Shown: positions 1-7,065 of the stretch, in pieces
Numbering within the stretch: position 1 is the first letter of the stretch
Layout: the number at the start of each line of letters is the position of its first letter
Origin: Spirochaetaceae bacterium
Lineage (GTDB): Bacteria > Spirochaetota > Spirochaetia > Treponematales > Breznakiellaceae
Direction of reading: 5' to 3'
NCBI GenBank assembly: GCA_031258615.1
Contig: JAIRMP010000121.1
Span: 1 to 33,533, forward strand
DNA: 33,533 nt
Translations under genes and position numbers: made by a program
Notes under the pieces: generated by a model
Database searches by the model: none
Told to the model about the DNA's origin: nothing
The model's input: only the letters and a program-made list of their open reading frames with translations

Positions 1-380
1 CTCTAATATTATGAATCGGGATACAAAACAAAATGGGGTTTTGACAAATGTCCTGGCGGGCAGGCGGATGGGCGTTTTGTGCGGTGGACGGTTCTATTCA
101 AAGACGGCCTAACCCCCCCTCCCCCCTATGAAATAACTCTTTTTTACTGTTTTTTTTGAAAGGCGGTCGTCGCCGCCCTTTCCCTGTAATCCACTGGTAA
201 AAGGCGCCGTGTCAAGGGCAGATTTTTTGCCCATGCCGGGCTTTTTACTGTTACTTCCATACCTCCGGCCTCTTCGCGGCCTATTTTTCAAAAAACATCC
301 CTGTCTTCTTGAATGATAGAACGGCGTTGACGTCGGCGGACGGCGGTTTGTGGAAAAAATCTTCATAAGGAGTAAAAAAG
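1..380. other. Leader region before the barrel pseudogene; no convincing gene
   Basis: A + strand frame is open from base 2 to a stop at 110-112 (36 residues ending GGRFYSKTA). It could be the tail of a gene that begins before the window, but nothing in it is recognisable. A cytosine tract broken by one T (seven C, T, six C) lies at about 113-126. An imperfect GC-rich hairpin lies at about 158-182. The long minus-strand frame over 109-441 is Arg/Pro-rich and looks like a shadow. An AAGGAG ribosome binding site at 366-371 belongs to the next entry. Confidence 0.35.
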
Positions 381-992
381 ATGAAGAAAGTAGTAACAAT
401 GCTTCGCATGGCGGTGGGCGGCGCAGCCGCTCTCCGCGCAAGATGGTGGAAGTAGTTTATTCAGCGTGGGCGGCGGTCTGGCGCTTATGCCGGGTTTTCA
501 AACAGTGAAGCCTAAAGGCGGCGGTGAGGAGCAAAAAACGTCCGAATTTGGCGGCGGTATAAACGTGTTTTTTGACGCCAAATACGCGGAGGTGAACATG
601 GGCCTGATTTTAGCCAATGCCAAAGAGAAAAATGCTGACAAAGGTATCGACACCACCAATTTACTGATAGGTATCGTAGGTAAATACCCGATATCCCTTG
701 CCGAAAGATTCGTGTTATTTCCATTTGTCGGTATTGATTACAGAATAGCCTTGGCGCGTCCTACGACGGGGAAAAAATGGACATGGACAAGGCGGAAGAC
801 CAGTTTAACGCTCTGTCCCTGCTTTTTGGGCTTGGAGTTGATTACGATATAACAAGCGTGCTGTATTTCCGCGGTGAAGTGGGTTTTGGAATTACTTTCA
901 ACACAAAGAACGAGAACGATACCAAAGATGACATCGATTCCAACTTCCATGGCAAAATACCTATAAAACTTGCGGTTGGCTATAGGCTCTAG
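381..992 (+). pseudogene. Outer-membrane beta-barrel protein, two frameshifts
   Basis: The ATG at 381 follows AAGGAG with 9-nt spacing and opens a signal peptide (MKKVVTMLRMAVGGAAAL). That frame stops at 453-455. The rest of the protein continues in the next frame from about 430 (AQDGGSSLFSVGGGLALMPG, a good signal-peptidase site followed by a first strand). Near 752-762 it must shift back to the first frame to give YDGEKMDMDKAEDQ and end at 992 with IPIKLAVGYRL, a typical closing beta strand. Restored, it would be about 200 residues: signal peptide plus alternating amphipathic strands (GGGINVFFDAKYAEVNMGLI, FVLFPFVGIDYRIALA, LYFRGEVGFGITF), like small OmpW/OmpA-type barrels. I cannot name the family. 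Both breaks are single-base changes, so sequencing error is an alternative to true decay. A strong terminator follows. Confidence 0.6.
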
Positions 993-1022
993 TCAAAGGC
1001 TAGGACGTAAATTCTCTAATGA

Positions 1023-1060
1023 ACAAAAATAACATGGCCATTTGGCCATGTTATTTTTGT
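1023..1060 (+). terminator. Perfect 17-bp hairpin after the barrel pseudogene
   Basis: The arms 1023-1039 and 1044-1060 are perfectly complementary around a 4-nt ATTT loop. The base of the stem is A-rich on the left and T-rich on the right, so it can act as an intrinsic terminator in either direction. It lies 30 bp after the pseudogene stop. Confidence 0.8.
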
Positions 1061-1222
1061 ATCCGCAAAGTCCACCCGCAAAGCCGCCTCTCAGCCGTCT
1101 TGCCCGGCAGCCTTACTTAGCCGCGCCTCACCCAGCCCCATGCCCTTCACTGTTCACTCCACCGCTAAACCGCTTGCAAGGCTGACTCGCCAGCCCCCCA
1201 ACATTGTAAAATGCAAAAAAGC
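1061..1222. other. Spacer between terminator and rubrerythrin promoter
   Basis: C-rich sequence with no open frame of note and no clear structure. Confidence 0.5.
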
Positions 1223-1259
1223 TTGACTTTATTCATAATAGGAATTATTATTGATAATA
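1223..1259 (+). promoter_or_regulatory. Rubrerythrin promoter with dyad overlapping the -10
   Basis: TTGACT (1223-1228) and TATTAT (1246-1251) are separated by 17 bp and form a good sigma-70 type promoter. The -10 is the left arm of a perfect dyad TATTAT-TG-ATAATA (1246-1259). AT-rich dyads of this kind are typical operators of Fur-family repressors, and rubrerythrin genes are often under PerR. Which regulator acts here is inference; none is encoded in the window. Confidence 0.6.
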
Positions 1260-1316
1260 TAAGACTAGAAAAGCAAATTGTCTTTTCAGTCAAAATCATT
1301 TTATCAGGAGGCTTAC

Positions 1317-1868
1317 ATGGCTGAATTAAAAGGCAGCAAGACGGAACAGAACTTGAGGACGGCTTTTGCCGGGGAATCGCAGGCGCGGGGAAAGTATTTC
1401 TACTTTGCGACTAAGGCGAAAGAAGAAGGACATGCGCAAATTGCCCGTGTTTTCGAGGAAACTGGAAACAATGAGTATGAGCACGCAAAGATCTGGTTCA
1501 AGTATCTGGATGGGATTGGCGGTACCGCGGACAATCTCAAGGCGGCGGCGGCAGGCGAGAATTACGAGGCTACGGATATGTACGTCAATTTTGCCAAAAC
1601 GGCAAAAGAAGAAGGTTTTTCCGAGATTGCCGAGCGCTTTGAGCAGATAGCGGCCATCGAGAAGCGGCATGAGGCGCGCTACAAAAAACTGCTTGAAAAC
1701 ATAGGCAAGGGCGCGCCGGTCGGAGGTGACTTTCAGGAGTGGGAGTGTGTCAACTGTGGAAACACGATCAGCGCAAAGGCCGCACCCAACAAGTGCCCAG
1801 TTTGCGCTTACGCGGATATCCCGTGGTCGGGCGCTACGGCATACGTATCCAAAAAAGAAGTATTCTAA
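1317..1868 (+). CDS. rbr: Rubrerythrin
   Basis: Cytoplasmic non-haem iron peroxidase that reduces hydrogen peroxide to water with electrons from rubredoxin or NADH-linked reductases; a standard oxygen-defence enzyme of anaerobes. The 183-residue protein has the two-part family layout. The N-terminal ferritin-like four-helix domain (about 1-140) has ExxH-type di-iron ligands: the TAFAGESQAR helix, EETGNNEYEHAK and EQIAAIEKRHEARY. The C-terminal rubredoxin-like domain has two iron-binding Cys pairs, CVNCG and CPVCAY. The start at 1317 is set by AGGAGG at 1306-1311; an in-frame ATG 39 bp upstream has no such site and lies close to the promoter. It stands alone between its own promoter and terminator. 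Confidence 0.97.
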   Translation: MAELKGSKTEQNLRTAFAGESQARGKYFYFATKAKEEGHAQIARVFEETGNNEYEHAKIWFKYLDGIGGTADNLKAAAAGENYEATDMYVNFAKTAKEEGFSEIAERFEQIAAIEKRHEARYKKLLENIGKGAPVGGDFQEWECVNCGNTISAKAAPNKCPVCAYADIPWSGATAYVSKKEVF

Positions 1869-1908
1869 ATCATGTTTCCATGTTAGTTTGATTTTTTGAG
1901 GGTAGGTT

Positions 1909-1955
1909 CGTCATCTAAACCCCGATGAGGGTTTAGATGACGGATCAGTTTTTTT
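1909..1955 (+). terminator. Rubrerythrin terminator
   Basis: A perfect 14-bp stem (1909-1922 with 1929-1942) around a 6-nt loop is followed, after GATCAG, by a run of seven T at 1949-1955. It lies 40 bp after the rbr stop. Confidence 0.85.
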
Positions 1956-2189
1956 CGGAGACACACTGCCCGCAAAGTCCGAGATCGTGCACGAAACTTT
2001 GAATGCCCTTTACTGAACCATCCTTAAACACCGCGCCACTACCGCCCAACCCGCTCTCTTTCACGCTTAGTGGCTCGCAAGGACGAAGGGCTGGATTGCT
2101 TCGCACCTTGGCGGGCGCTCACAAGCCGCGATAGCGGCTTGCCGCCGGCAGGGGCGCCTGCGGCGCGGTCGAGGCGCATGGCAAAACGC

Positions 2190-2279
2190 CGTCATTGCGA
2201 GGCGCGTTGCGCCGTGGCAATCCAGAAGGGAAATCATTTGACTGGATTGCTTCGTACCCTATGGGTACTCGCAATGACG
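2190..2279. repeat. 90-bp nested palindromic element
   Basis: The ends are a perfect 12-bp inverted repeat, CGTCATTGCGAG (2190-2201) and its complement (2268-2279). A second inverted repeat sits inside, GCAATCCAG (2217-2225) with CTGGATTGC (2242-2250), and a small hairpin GTACCC-TAT-GGGTAC lies at 2254-2268. Elements with the CGTCATTGCGAG and CAATCCAG words are, from memory, common interspersed repeats in several bacterial phyla. A related fragment (CTGGATTGCTTCG) occurs at about 2091-2103. Confidence 0.75.
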
Positions 2280-2365
2280 ACGTGGGCTGGCCAACCGCTG
2301 TGCGGTTGTCTCCGGAGTTTGCGCCGCCAGCCTAGCGCTTGGCTTACCGCAAACTCCAGGCCCAA

Positions 2366-2610
2366 CCCGTTATCTTTCACGCTCAGCGAATACCAAGGAC
2401 TACTCCTCAGCCATTGGCGTACGTTTGGTGCAGGCTGGACAACCGCTATGCGGTTGTCTCCGGAGTTTGCTACGCAAGCGCTGCGCGCTTTCTCCGCAAA
2501 CTCCTACCGTTGTTACATGGCTTAGCGAATGGGCGTAACCGTTCTCTTTCACGCTTAGCGACTCGCAAGGACGATTCCTCAGCTATTGGCGTATGTTTGG
2601 TGCAGGCTGG
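2366..2610. repeat. Imperfect tandem repeat, period about 172 bp
   Basis: R1 and R3 recur in the same order at 171-172 bp spacing (R1 2366 to 2537; R3 2405 to 2577). The second unit is cut short before the T6SS promoter. Between copies, differences are mostly transitions, so this looks like an old duplication rather than an assembly artefact. Confidence 0.6.
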
Positions 2611-2628
2611 CCTGCCAATAGCGAGCAC

Positions 2629-2656
2629 TTGACAAACTTTTATAAATATTCATACT
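2629..2656 (+). promoter_or_regulatory. Promoter of the T6SS operon
   Basis: A consensus -35 TTGACA (2629-2634) and CATACT (2651-2656) are 16 bp apart, leaving a leader of about 40 nt before tssA. The stretch from 2629 is sharply more AT-rich than the repeats just upstream, as expected at a promoter. No operator is obvious. Confidence 0.6.
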
Positions 2657-2700
2657 TAAAGCATAAATTTACATGGAATTGCGGGAATGTGGAATGATGT

Positions 2701-3756
2701 ATGATTAACGCGGCGGAGTTGGCGGTAAAACTTTCGGACGAAGACCCCGCCGGGCAGAACCTTGAATACGATCCTCTGTACGTGGGCATGGACGCTTTGG
2801 CGCAGGCGGCGCCGGACAGCTTCATGGGGGATTCAAAGATTGAAGGACGCGGGCCGGACTGGAAAAATCTCAGCAAAAACTGCCTGGAGTTGTGGAAGCG
2901 GACACGGGATCTCAGGGTCGCGGTCTATCTCACTATAGCGGAAGCGACAATGGGAGGGCTTGCGGGGCTTGCGGAAGGATTCAAGGTACTCGTATTTCTA
3001 GTGAAAGAACTCTGGGACGAATTTTACCCCCGCCTTGATCCTGACGACGACAACGATCCGGTTGAACGCATAAATATACTTTCCATGCTTTCCCCGCCCT
3101 CAGGCTCTGTAAACGACCCTGTCATGTTCATCCCCCAGTTCCGCAAGACGCGGCTTGTGCCGTCTCTGCGGTACACGCTCCGGGATATGCTCATCTCCGC
3201 CAACGAGATTGAAGCCGCCGACGGTATAAGCATAGACGCAAAACTGTTTCACGCCGAGTTTATAAGCGCGCCGGAAGCCGAGATGGAAGAGGCGGCGGCT
3301 TTGGCCAAAGAAGTAAAGTCGCTGTCTATAGAACTTTGTGATGAAATGAACGCGAAGATGGGCGGCGGTGGCATAGTGGATATGTCCGCGCTCTGTCGCG
3401 AGATAGATCATCTCGTCAGCTTTTACGAGCAGTACAAAACGCCCGCCGCCGGTAAAGATACGGAAGAACCTGAGGCGGAGGGGCCGCCGTCCGGTCCGTC
3501 CGCGGCAGCCGCCGCTACGGGGACCCCGCTTGCACTGCTTTCTTACCGGGCGGCGTCCCGGACGGAGGCCCTGCTCCTCTTAAAAAAAGGCGCGGAGTAT
3601 TTCCAGCGCGAGGAGCCTAACAGCCCCATTCCGCAGCTTGTTGACCGCGCCGTGCGGTTTTCGGAAATGAGTTTCATAGATTTGATTGAGGATATAATGC
3701 CCGACGCGTTGCCGCGCGGACGTGATATACTGGGAATAAAACCAGAATCTAAATAG
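2701..3756 (+). CDS. tssA: T6SS assembly protein TssA (ImpA)
   Basis: TssA coordinates baseplate docking and tail-sheath priming or capping. The 351-residue protein begins with the ImpA N-terminal signature: residues 10-30 contain DEDPAGQNLEYDPLY, and TIAEATMGGLAGLAEGFKVL follows at about 80-100. An acidic, Ala/Pro-rich linker at about 240-280 leads to a C-terminal domain (ALLSYRAASRTEALLLLKKG, then EPNSPIPQLVDRAVRFSEMS) of the kind found in ImpA proteins. At 351 residues it is on the short side for TssA. The ATG at 2701 lacks a strong ribosome binding site; nearby ATGs at 2694 and 2697 are in another frame. First gene of the operon, 18 bp before tssB. Confidence 0.9.
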   Translation: MINAAELAVKLSDEDPAGQNLEYDPLYVGMDALAQAAPDSFMGDSKIEGRGPDWKNLSKNCLELWKRTRDLRVAVYLTIAEATMGGLAGLAEGFKVLVFLVKELWDEFYPRLDPDDDNDPVERINILSMLSPPSGSVNDPVMFIPQFRKTRLVPSLRYTLRDMLISANEIEAADGISIDAKLFHAEFISAPEAEMEEAAALAKEVKSLSIELCDEMNAKMGGGGIVDMSALCREIDHLVSFYEQYKTPAAGKDTEEPEAEGPPSGPSAAAAATGTPLALLSYRAASRTEALLLLKKGAEYFQREEPNSPIPQLVDRAVRFSEMSFIDLIEDIMPDALPRGRDILGIKPESK

Positions 3757-3774
3757 ATTAAGGAGGGTAAATTT

Positions 3775-4326
3775 ATGGCGACAGAGAGCAGTCAAAAATT
3801 TATCGCGAAAAACAGGGCGCCCCGCGTGCAGATAGAGTATGACGTTGAGCAGAACGGCGCGGAAAAAAAAGTCGAGCTTCCGTTTGTCATGGGGGTAGTG
3901 TCGGATCTTTCCGGCAAGCCGGTGGAACCGCTGCCCCGTGTGGACGACAGGCAGATGCTGGAGTTTACCAGCGAAAACTTTGACGACCGGCTCAAGGCAA
4001 TCAAGCCGCGTGTGGCATTTTCCGTGCCTAACGTACTGACAGGCGAGGGGAATATTCCTATAGACATGACGTTTGAGAGCATGTCGGACTTTTCACCCGG
4101 CGCCGTTACCGCCAAAGTGGACGGGCTGAAACAACTGATGGAGGCGCGTGAACAGCTTGCCAACCTGCTTTCGTACATGGACGGGAAGCAGGGGGCGGAA
4201 GATCTGTTAAACAAGATTCTTAAAGATCCGGCGCTGCTTGCGGCATTGTCGCAGAAGGCTAAGGAAACGGGCGGCGGAGCGGCGGCGGCGGAAGGTGAAG
4301 CCGCCGGGACAGACGAGGCTAAATAG
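3775..4326 (+). CDS. tssB: T6SS sheath small subunit TssB (VipA)
   Basis: Small subunit of the contractile sheath; it pairs with TssC to form the cytoplasmic tubular sheath that drives the Hcp tube. The 183-residue protein carries the family signature near the N-terminus (NRAPRVQIEYDVEQNGAEKK, then ELPFVMGVVSDLSG) and the central IPIDMTFESMSDFSPGAV segment. It ends in a helix and an Ala/Gly/Glu-rich tail after about residue 165. Strong AAGGAGGG ribosome binding site upstream. Followed 14 bp later by tssC, as in nearly all T6SS clusters. Confidence 0.97.
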   Translation: MATESSQKFIAKNRAPRVQIEYDVEQNGAEKKVELPFVMGVVSDLSGKPVEPLPRVDDRQMLEFTSENFDDRLKAIKPRVAFSVPNVLTGEGNIPIDMTFESMSDFSPGAVTAKVDGLKQLMEAREQLANLLSYMDGKQGAEDLLNKILKDPALLAALSQKAKETGGGAAAAEGEAAGTDEAK

Positions 4327-4340
4327 GAGGAGAGAACATT

Positions 4341-5840
4341 ATGTCGGATGCGGTGGAAAAACAGGCGGTAGAGAAGGATCCGCTCAACCCTGAAACCCTC
4401 GAAATGTCAGATTTCGAGGCGCTGTTGAATCAGGAATTTAAACCCAAATCGGATGAGGCGACAACGGCGGTACACGGCGCGGTAAAAACCCTGGTGAACC
4501 AGGCCTTGGAAAACGCATCGCTGATTTCAAACGATACGGTAAAAACGATAGAGGGAATAATCGCCGAGCTTGATAAAAAGCTCTCGGCCCAGGTGAATCT
4601 GATCATTCATCATCCGGATTTTTCCAAACTCGAAGGCGCGTGGCGGGGGCTGGACTATCTTGTGAGCAATACCGCCACGAGCGACCGCCTCAAGATCAGG
4701 GTGATGAACATCTCCAAGGCGGAGTTGGGCAAGACTATCAAACGTTTTAAGGGGACGGCCTGGGATCAGAGCCCGTTGTTCAAGAGGATATACGAGGAAG
4801 AGTACGGCACCGCCGGCGGCGAGCCTTACGGCGCGTTGATAGGGGATTACTACTTTAACCAGACGCCGCCGGATATGGAGGTTCTGAAAGGGCTGGGGCA
4901 GATAGCTTCCGCTTCGCATATGCCGTTCATATCCGCCGCCGATCCTACGGTTATGAACCTCGACTCGTGGCAGGATCTTGCAAACCCGCGTGATATTACC
5001 AAGATTTTCTCGACTCCTGAGTACGCGGCGTGGCGTTCTTTCAGGGACAGCGACGACAGCCGTTATGTCGCCCTCGTGATGCCGCGTGTGTTGAGCCGGG
5101 TTCCCTACGGGGCAAAGAGCAATCCGGTCGAGGAGTTCGACTTTGAGGAAGACACCGGGGCCGGAGACAGCGGCAAGTACAACTGGATGAACGCCGCGTA
5201 CGCCATGGGGGTGAACATCAACAGGGCCTTTGCCAACTGCGGCTGGTGCGCCAATATACGCGGCGTAGAGTCGGGCGGCATGGTCGAGGGGCTGCCTACG
5301 CATACCTTCCCGACCGATGACGGCGGAGTCGCCATGAAATGCCCGACTGAAATCGCCATCACGGACAGGCGCGAGGCGGAGTTGTCAAAGAACGGCTTCC
5401 TGCCGCTGATTCACTGGAAAAACACCGACTACGCCGTCTTCCTTGGAGGGCAGACGATGAACCGCCCGCAGGAATTCGACTCGGCCGACGCCACCGCCAA
5501 CGCCGCCCTTTCCTCAAGACTTCCGTACATTTTCGCGGTGAGCCGCTTCGCCCATTACCTGAAATGTATGGTTCGGGACAAGATAGGCTCGTTCAAAGAA
5601 AAAGAGGATATGCAGGTGTGGCTGTCGAACTGGATTGCAGGCTATGTTACAGGCGACCCCAACGCCTCTGATGAGATCAAGGCAAAGTACCCGCTTGCGG
5701 AAGCCAAGGTCGAGGTGGAGTCGGTTGAAGGCCAGCCGGGGTACTACTCGGCGCGGTTTTATCTGCGGCCTCATTACCAGCTTGAAGGGCTCACCGCTTC
5801 GCTGCGCCTCGTAACCAAAGTTCCCTCTGGGGGCAAGTAG
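4341..5840 (+). CDS. tssC: T6SS sheath large subunit TssC (VipB)
   Basis: Large sheath subunit; its C-terminal domain carries the surface recognised by ClpV after contraction. The 499-residue length is normal. Family landmarks in order: HPDFSKLEGAWRGLDYLV (about 90-107), PYGALIGDYYF (about 161-171), ASASHMPFISAADP (about 188-201), NWMNAAYAMGVNINRAF (about 280-296) and CPTEIAITDRREAELSKNGF (about 334-353), with YYSARFYLRPHYQLEGLTAS near the end. AGGAGG ribosome binding site. After the stop there is no hairpin, but T7 followed by a run of 16 G and 130 bp before hcp. Confidence 0.98.
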   Translation: MSDAVEKQAVEKDPLNPETLEMSDFEALLNQEFKPKSDEATTAVHGAVKTLVNQALENASLISNDTVKTIEGIIAELDKKLSAQVNLIIHHPDFSKLEGAWRGLDYLVSNTATSDRLKIRVMNISKAELGKTIKRFKGTAWDQSPLFKRIYEEEYGTAGGEPYGALIGDYYFNQTPPDMEVLKGLGQIASASHMPFISAADPTVMNLDSWQDLANPRDITKIFSTPEYAAWRSFRDSDDSRYVALVMPRVLSRVPYGAKSNPVEEFDFEEDTGAGDSGKYNWMNAAYAMGVNINRAFANCGWCANIRGVESGGMVEGLPTHTFPTDDGGVAMKCPTEIAITDRREAELSKNGFLPLIHWKNTDYAVFLGGQTMNRPQEFDSADATANAALSSRLPYIFAVSRFAHYLKCMVRDKIGSFKEKEDMQVWLSNWIAGYVTGDPNASDEIKAKYPLAEAKVEVESVEGQPGYYSARFYLRPHYQLEGLTASLRLVTKVPSGGK

Positions 5841-5849
5841 ATTTTTTTA

Positions 5850-5865
5850 GGGGGGGGGGGGGGGG
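5850..5865 (+). repeat. Run of 16 G upstream of hcp
   Basis: Sixteen consecutive G, directly after T7 and 105 bp before the hcp start. It is the longest mononucleotide run in the window and lies in the only sizeable gap between tssA and tssH. Such tracts change length by slipped-strand mispairing; in Treponema pallidum, poly-G tracts near promoters alter transcription. The true length may also be uncertain from sequencing. Confidence 0.85.
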
Positions 5866-5911
5866 TATTCTTGGAATTATTTCAAACGGAAGGCGCATGA
5901 TTTAAGTTGTG

Positions 5912-5943
5912 TTGCTTTTATACGTTTGAATGATTTATATCAT
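5912..5943 (+). promoter_or_regulatory. Possible hcp promoter and small dyad
   Basis: TTGCTT (5912-5917) and TATATC (5936-5941), 18 bp apart, form a weak candidate promoter in an AT-rich segment 30 bp before the hcp start. It overlaps the dyad ATGAT-TTAT-ATCAT (5930-5943). A separate hcp promoter would fit the gap, the poly-G tract and the terminator-like hairpin that follows hcp. Confidence 0.35.
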
Positions 5944-5970
5944 AAATACACCATGATGGAGGTAAAAATT

Positions 5971-6468
5971 ATGGCAAGTGTTTACTTTTTACAGTTGGAT
6001 GGAATTGAGGGGCAGGCTGCCGACAAGGCGCATGACAAATGGCTCGAGCTCGTTTCATTCTCTCACGGCGCGGCGCAGAATGTATCTATTCAGCGCTCAG
6101 GCGACGTAGCGGGGCGGGGTCAGTTCCTGCCGTTCACATTTGTACACGCGGTAGACAAGGCTACCCCGAAGATTCAGCTTTACTGCATGAACGGCAACAA
6201 AATCGCGAAAGCGGTTTTTCAGTATTGCCGCATAATCGGAGGCGCGCAGACACCGGTATACGAGCTTACACTGGAAAATGTGCGCGTCGCTAAAACCGTT
6301 GTCAAGACCATAGACACGGGTTCCAACGACGATCCGCTTGCCCAGCAGCCGGTAGAAGAAGTGGAATTGGTCGCCGGCAAGATCACGTGGAAGGTGACTC
6401 CGATTAAGCCGGATGGTTCCAAAGACGGCGCGATTGAAGCCGCCTACGACCAAATCGCCAACGAGTAG
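5971..6468 (+). CDS. hcp: T6SS inner-tube protein Hcp (TssD)
   Basis: Hcp hexamers stack into the inner tube, which is secreted on firing and can carry small effectors. The start at 5971 (MASVYFLQLDGIEGQ) is set by GGAGG at 5958-5962; an upstream in-frame ATG at 5926 would only add residues absent from Hcp families. The 165-residue protein shows the typical features: FLQLDGIEG at the start, a VSIQRSGD-type strand, FTFVHAVDKATPKIQLYCMN (the conserved helix and strand), and a closing ITWKVTPIKPDGSKDG strand. Separated from tssC by 130 bp and followed by a hairpin, so it may be expressed above the rest of the operon. Confidence 0.96.
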   Translation: MASVYFLQLDGIEGQAADKAHDKWLELVSFSHGAAQNVSIQRSGDVAGRGQFLPFTFVHAVDKATPKIQLYCMNGNKIAKAVFQYCRIIGGAQTPVYELTLENVRVAKTVVKTIDTGSNDDPLAQQPVEEVELVAGKITWKVTPIKPDGSKDGAIEAAYDQIANE

Positions 6469-6482
6469 CAGGCTGAAGAGCC

Positions 6483-6511
6483 GCCGTTCCATGCTTAACG
6501 CATGGAACGGC
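6483..6511 (+). terminator. Hairpin between hcp and tssE
   Basis: A perfect 12-bp stem (6483-6494 with 6500-6511) around a 5-nt loop starts 14 bp after the hcp stop. Only a short T-rich stretch follows, so it is more likely a partial terminator or an mRNA 3'-end stabiliser than a full stop. This would raise hcp mRNA over the baseplate genes. Confidence 0.65.
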
Positions 6512-6534
6512 TAAATTTTACGGCGGATTAACCA

Positions 6535-7047
6535 ATGGATACAGGCGGACGCGGGAATATCAGAAAAGAAGACGCAAGGTATAAGCCTTATGTGCTTAGA
6601 CGTTTAACGGATATGGACCCTTACGAAAAAACCGAGCGTATTCAAAATGTGATAACCGAAAAACAGGTAAAGGACGATATTTTCAAAAACATAGAAATGC
6701 TTTTCTATTCCCGTTCCCGCCCCTCGCTCAAAGAATTCAAAGGTTATGAAGATGTCGCAAATTCCGTGCTGGGTTACGGCATATCAGATTACTGCGGGAA
6801 GGTCTGTAGTAGAACAGAGCGTGAAGAACTTCTGGAACACATAAAAAACCAGATACGGATTTTTGAACCGCGTTTGGCGCCGGATTCTATAAGGGTTGAA
6901 TTTGGGAGCATTGAGGCTTCTATGCGTTCCATGCTGGAGCTTCACATCAGCGGAATTGTAACTGTGAATCAGGTTAACGAGGAGGTGCTTTTTATCTCCC
7001 GCCTTGATCTAGAAACGGGAAACGCCGTCTTGACCAACGCGGGTTAA
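6535..7047 (+). CDS. tssE: T6SS baseplate wedge TssE (gp25-like)
   Basis: TssE is the gp25-like baseplate protein that nucleates sheath polymerisation. The 170-residue protein has the expected parts: an N-terminal basic segment, then FYSRSRPSLKEFKGYEDVANSVLGYG (quoted in part: the SVLGYG/D element before the conserved helix), and IKNQIRIFEPRLAPDSIRVE, the gp25 core helix and strand with its characteristic I..FEPRL. Ends with a beta region, EVLFISRLDLETGNAVL. The ribosome binding site is weak. tssF follows after 18 bp. Confidence 0.9.
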   Translation: MDTGGRGNIRKEDARYKPYVLRRLTDMDPYEKTERIQNVITEKQVKDDIFKNIEMLFYSRSRPSLKEFKGYEDVANSVLGYGISDYCGKVCSRTEREELLEHIKNQIRIFEPRLAPDSIRVEFGSIEASMRSMLELHISGIVTVNQVNEEVLFISRLDLETGNAVLTNAG

Positions 7048-7065
7048 GGGCGCATAAGGACAGTC

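Larger units (their letters stand above)
1956..2628. repeat. Gene-free island of interspersed repeats
   Basis: About 670 bp without a credible gene. It is made of repeated pieces. R1 (CTCTTTCACGCTTAG core) occurs at 2051-2086, 2366-2400 (diverged) and 2537-2574. R2 (CAACCGCTRTGCGGTTG followed by TCTCCGGAGTTTGC) occurs at 2292-2322 and 2440-2470. R3 (TTGGCGTACGTTTGGTGCAG core) occurs at 2405-2438 and 2577-2610. Each R2 contains a 7-bp hairpin and starts a larger inverted repeat, GGAGTTTGC facing GCAAACTCC (2314-2357 and 2462-2504). Short frames across this stretch follow the repeats and have no protein character. Confidence 0.75.

Noticed and set aside
158..182. Terminator on either strand
   Set aside because: The GC-rich stem is imperfect, and no T run follows it on either strand.
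109..441. 110-residue minus-strand frame rich in Arg, Pro and Ser
   Set aside because: No family resemblance, low-complexity composition, and it overlaps the start of the signal-peptide gene on the + strand.
2051..2610. CRISPR array
   Set aside because: Repeats are few, imperfect, of several kinds and at uneven spacing, and no cas gene is near.
2070..2632. Overlapping + strand frames of 97 and 151 residues
   Set aside because: They run through the interspersed repeats and have repeat-derived composition, with no ribosome binding site or conserved motif.
4527..5303. Long minus-strand frame of 258 residues opposite tssC
   Set aside because: Arg/His/Val-rich shadow of a GC-biased coding strand; tssC is certain.
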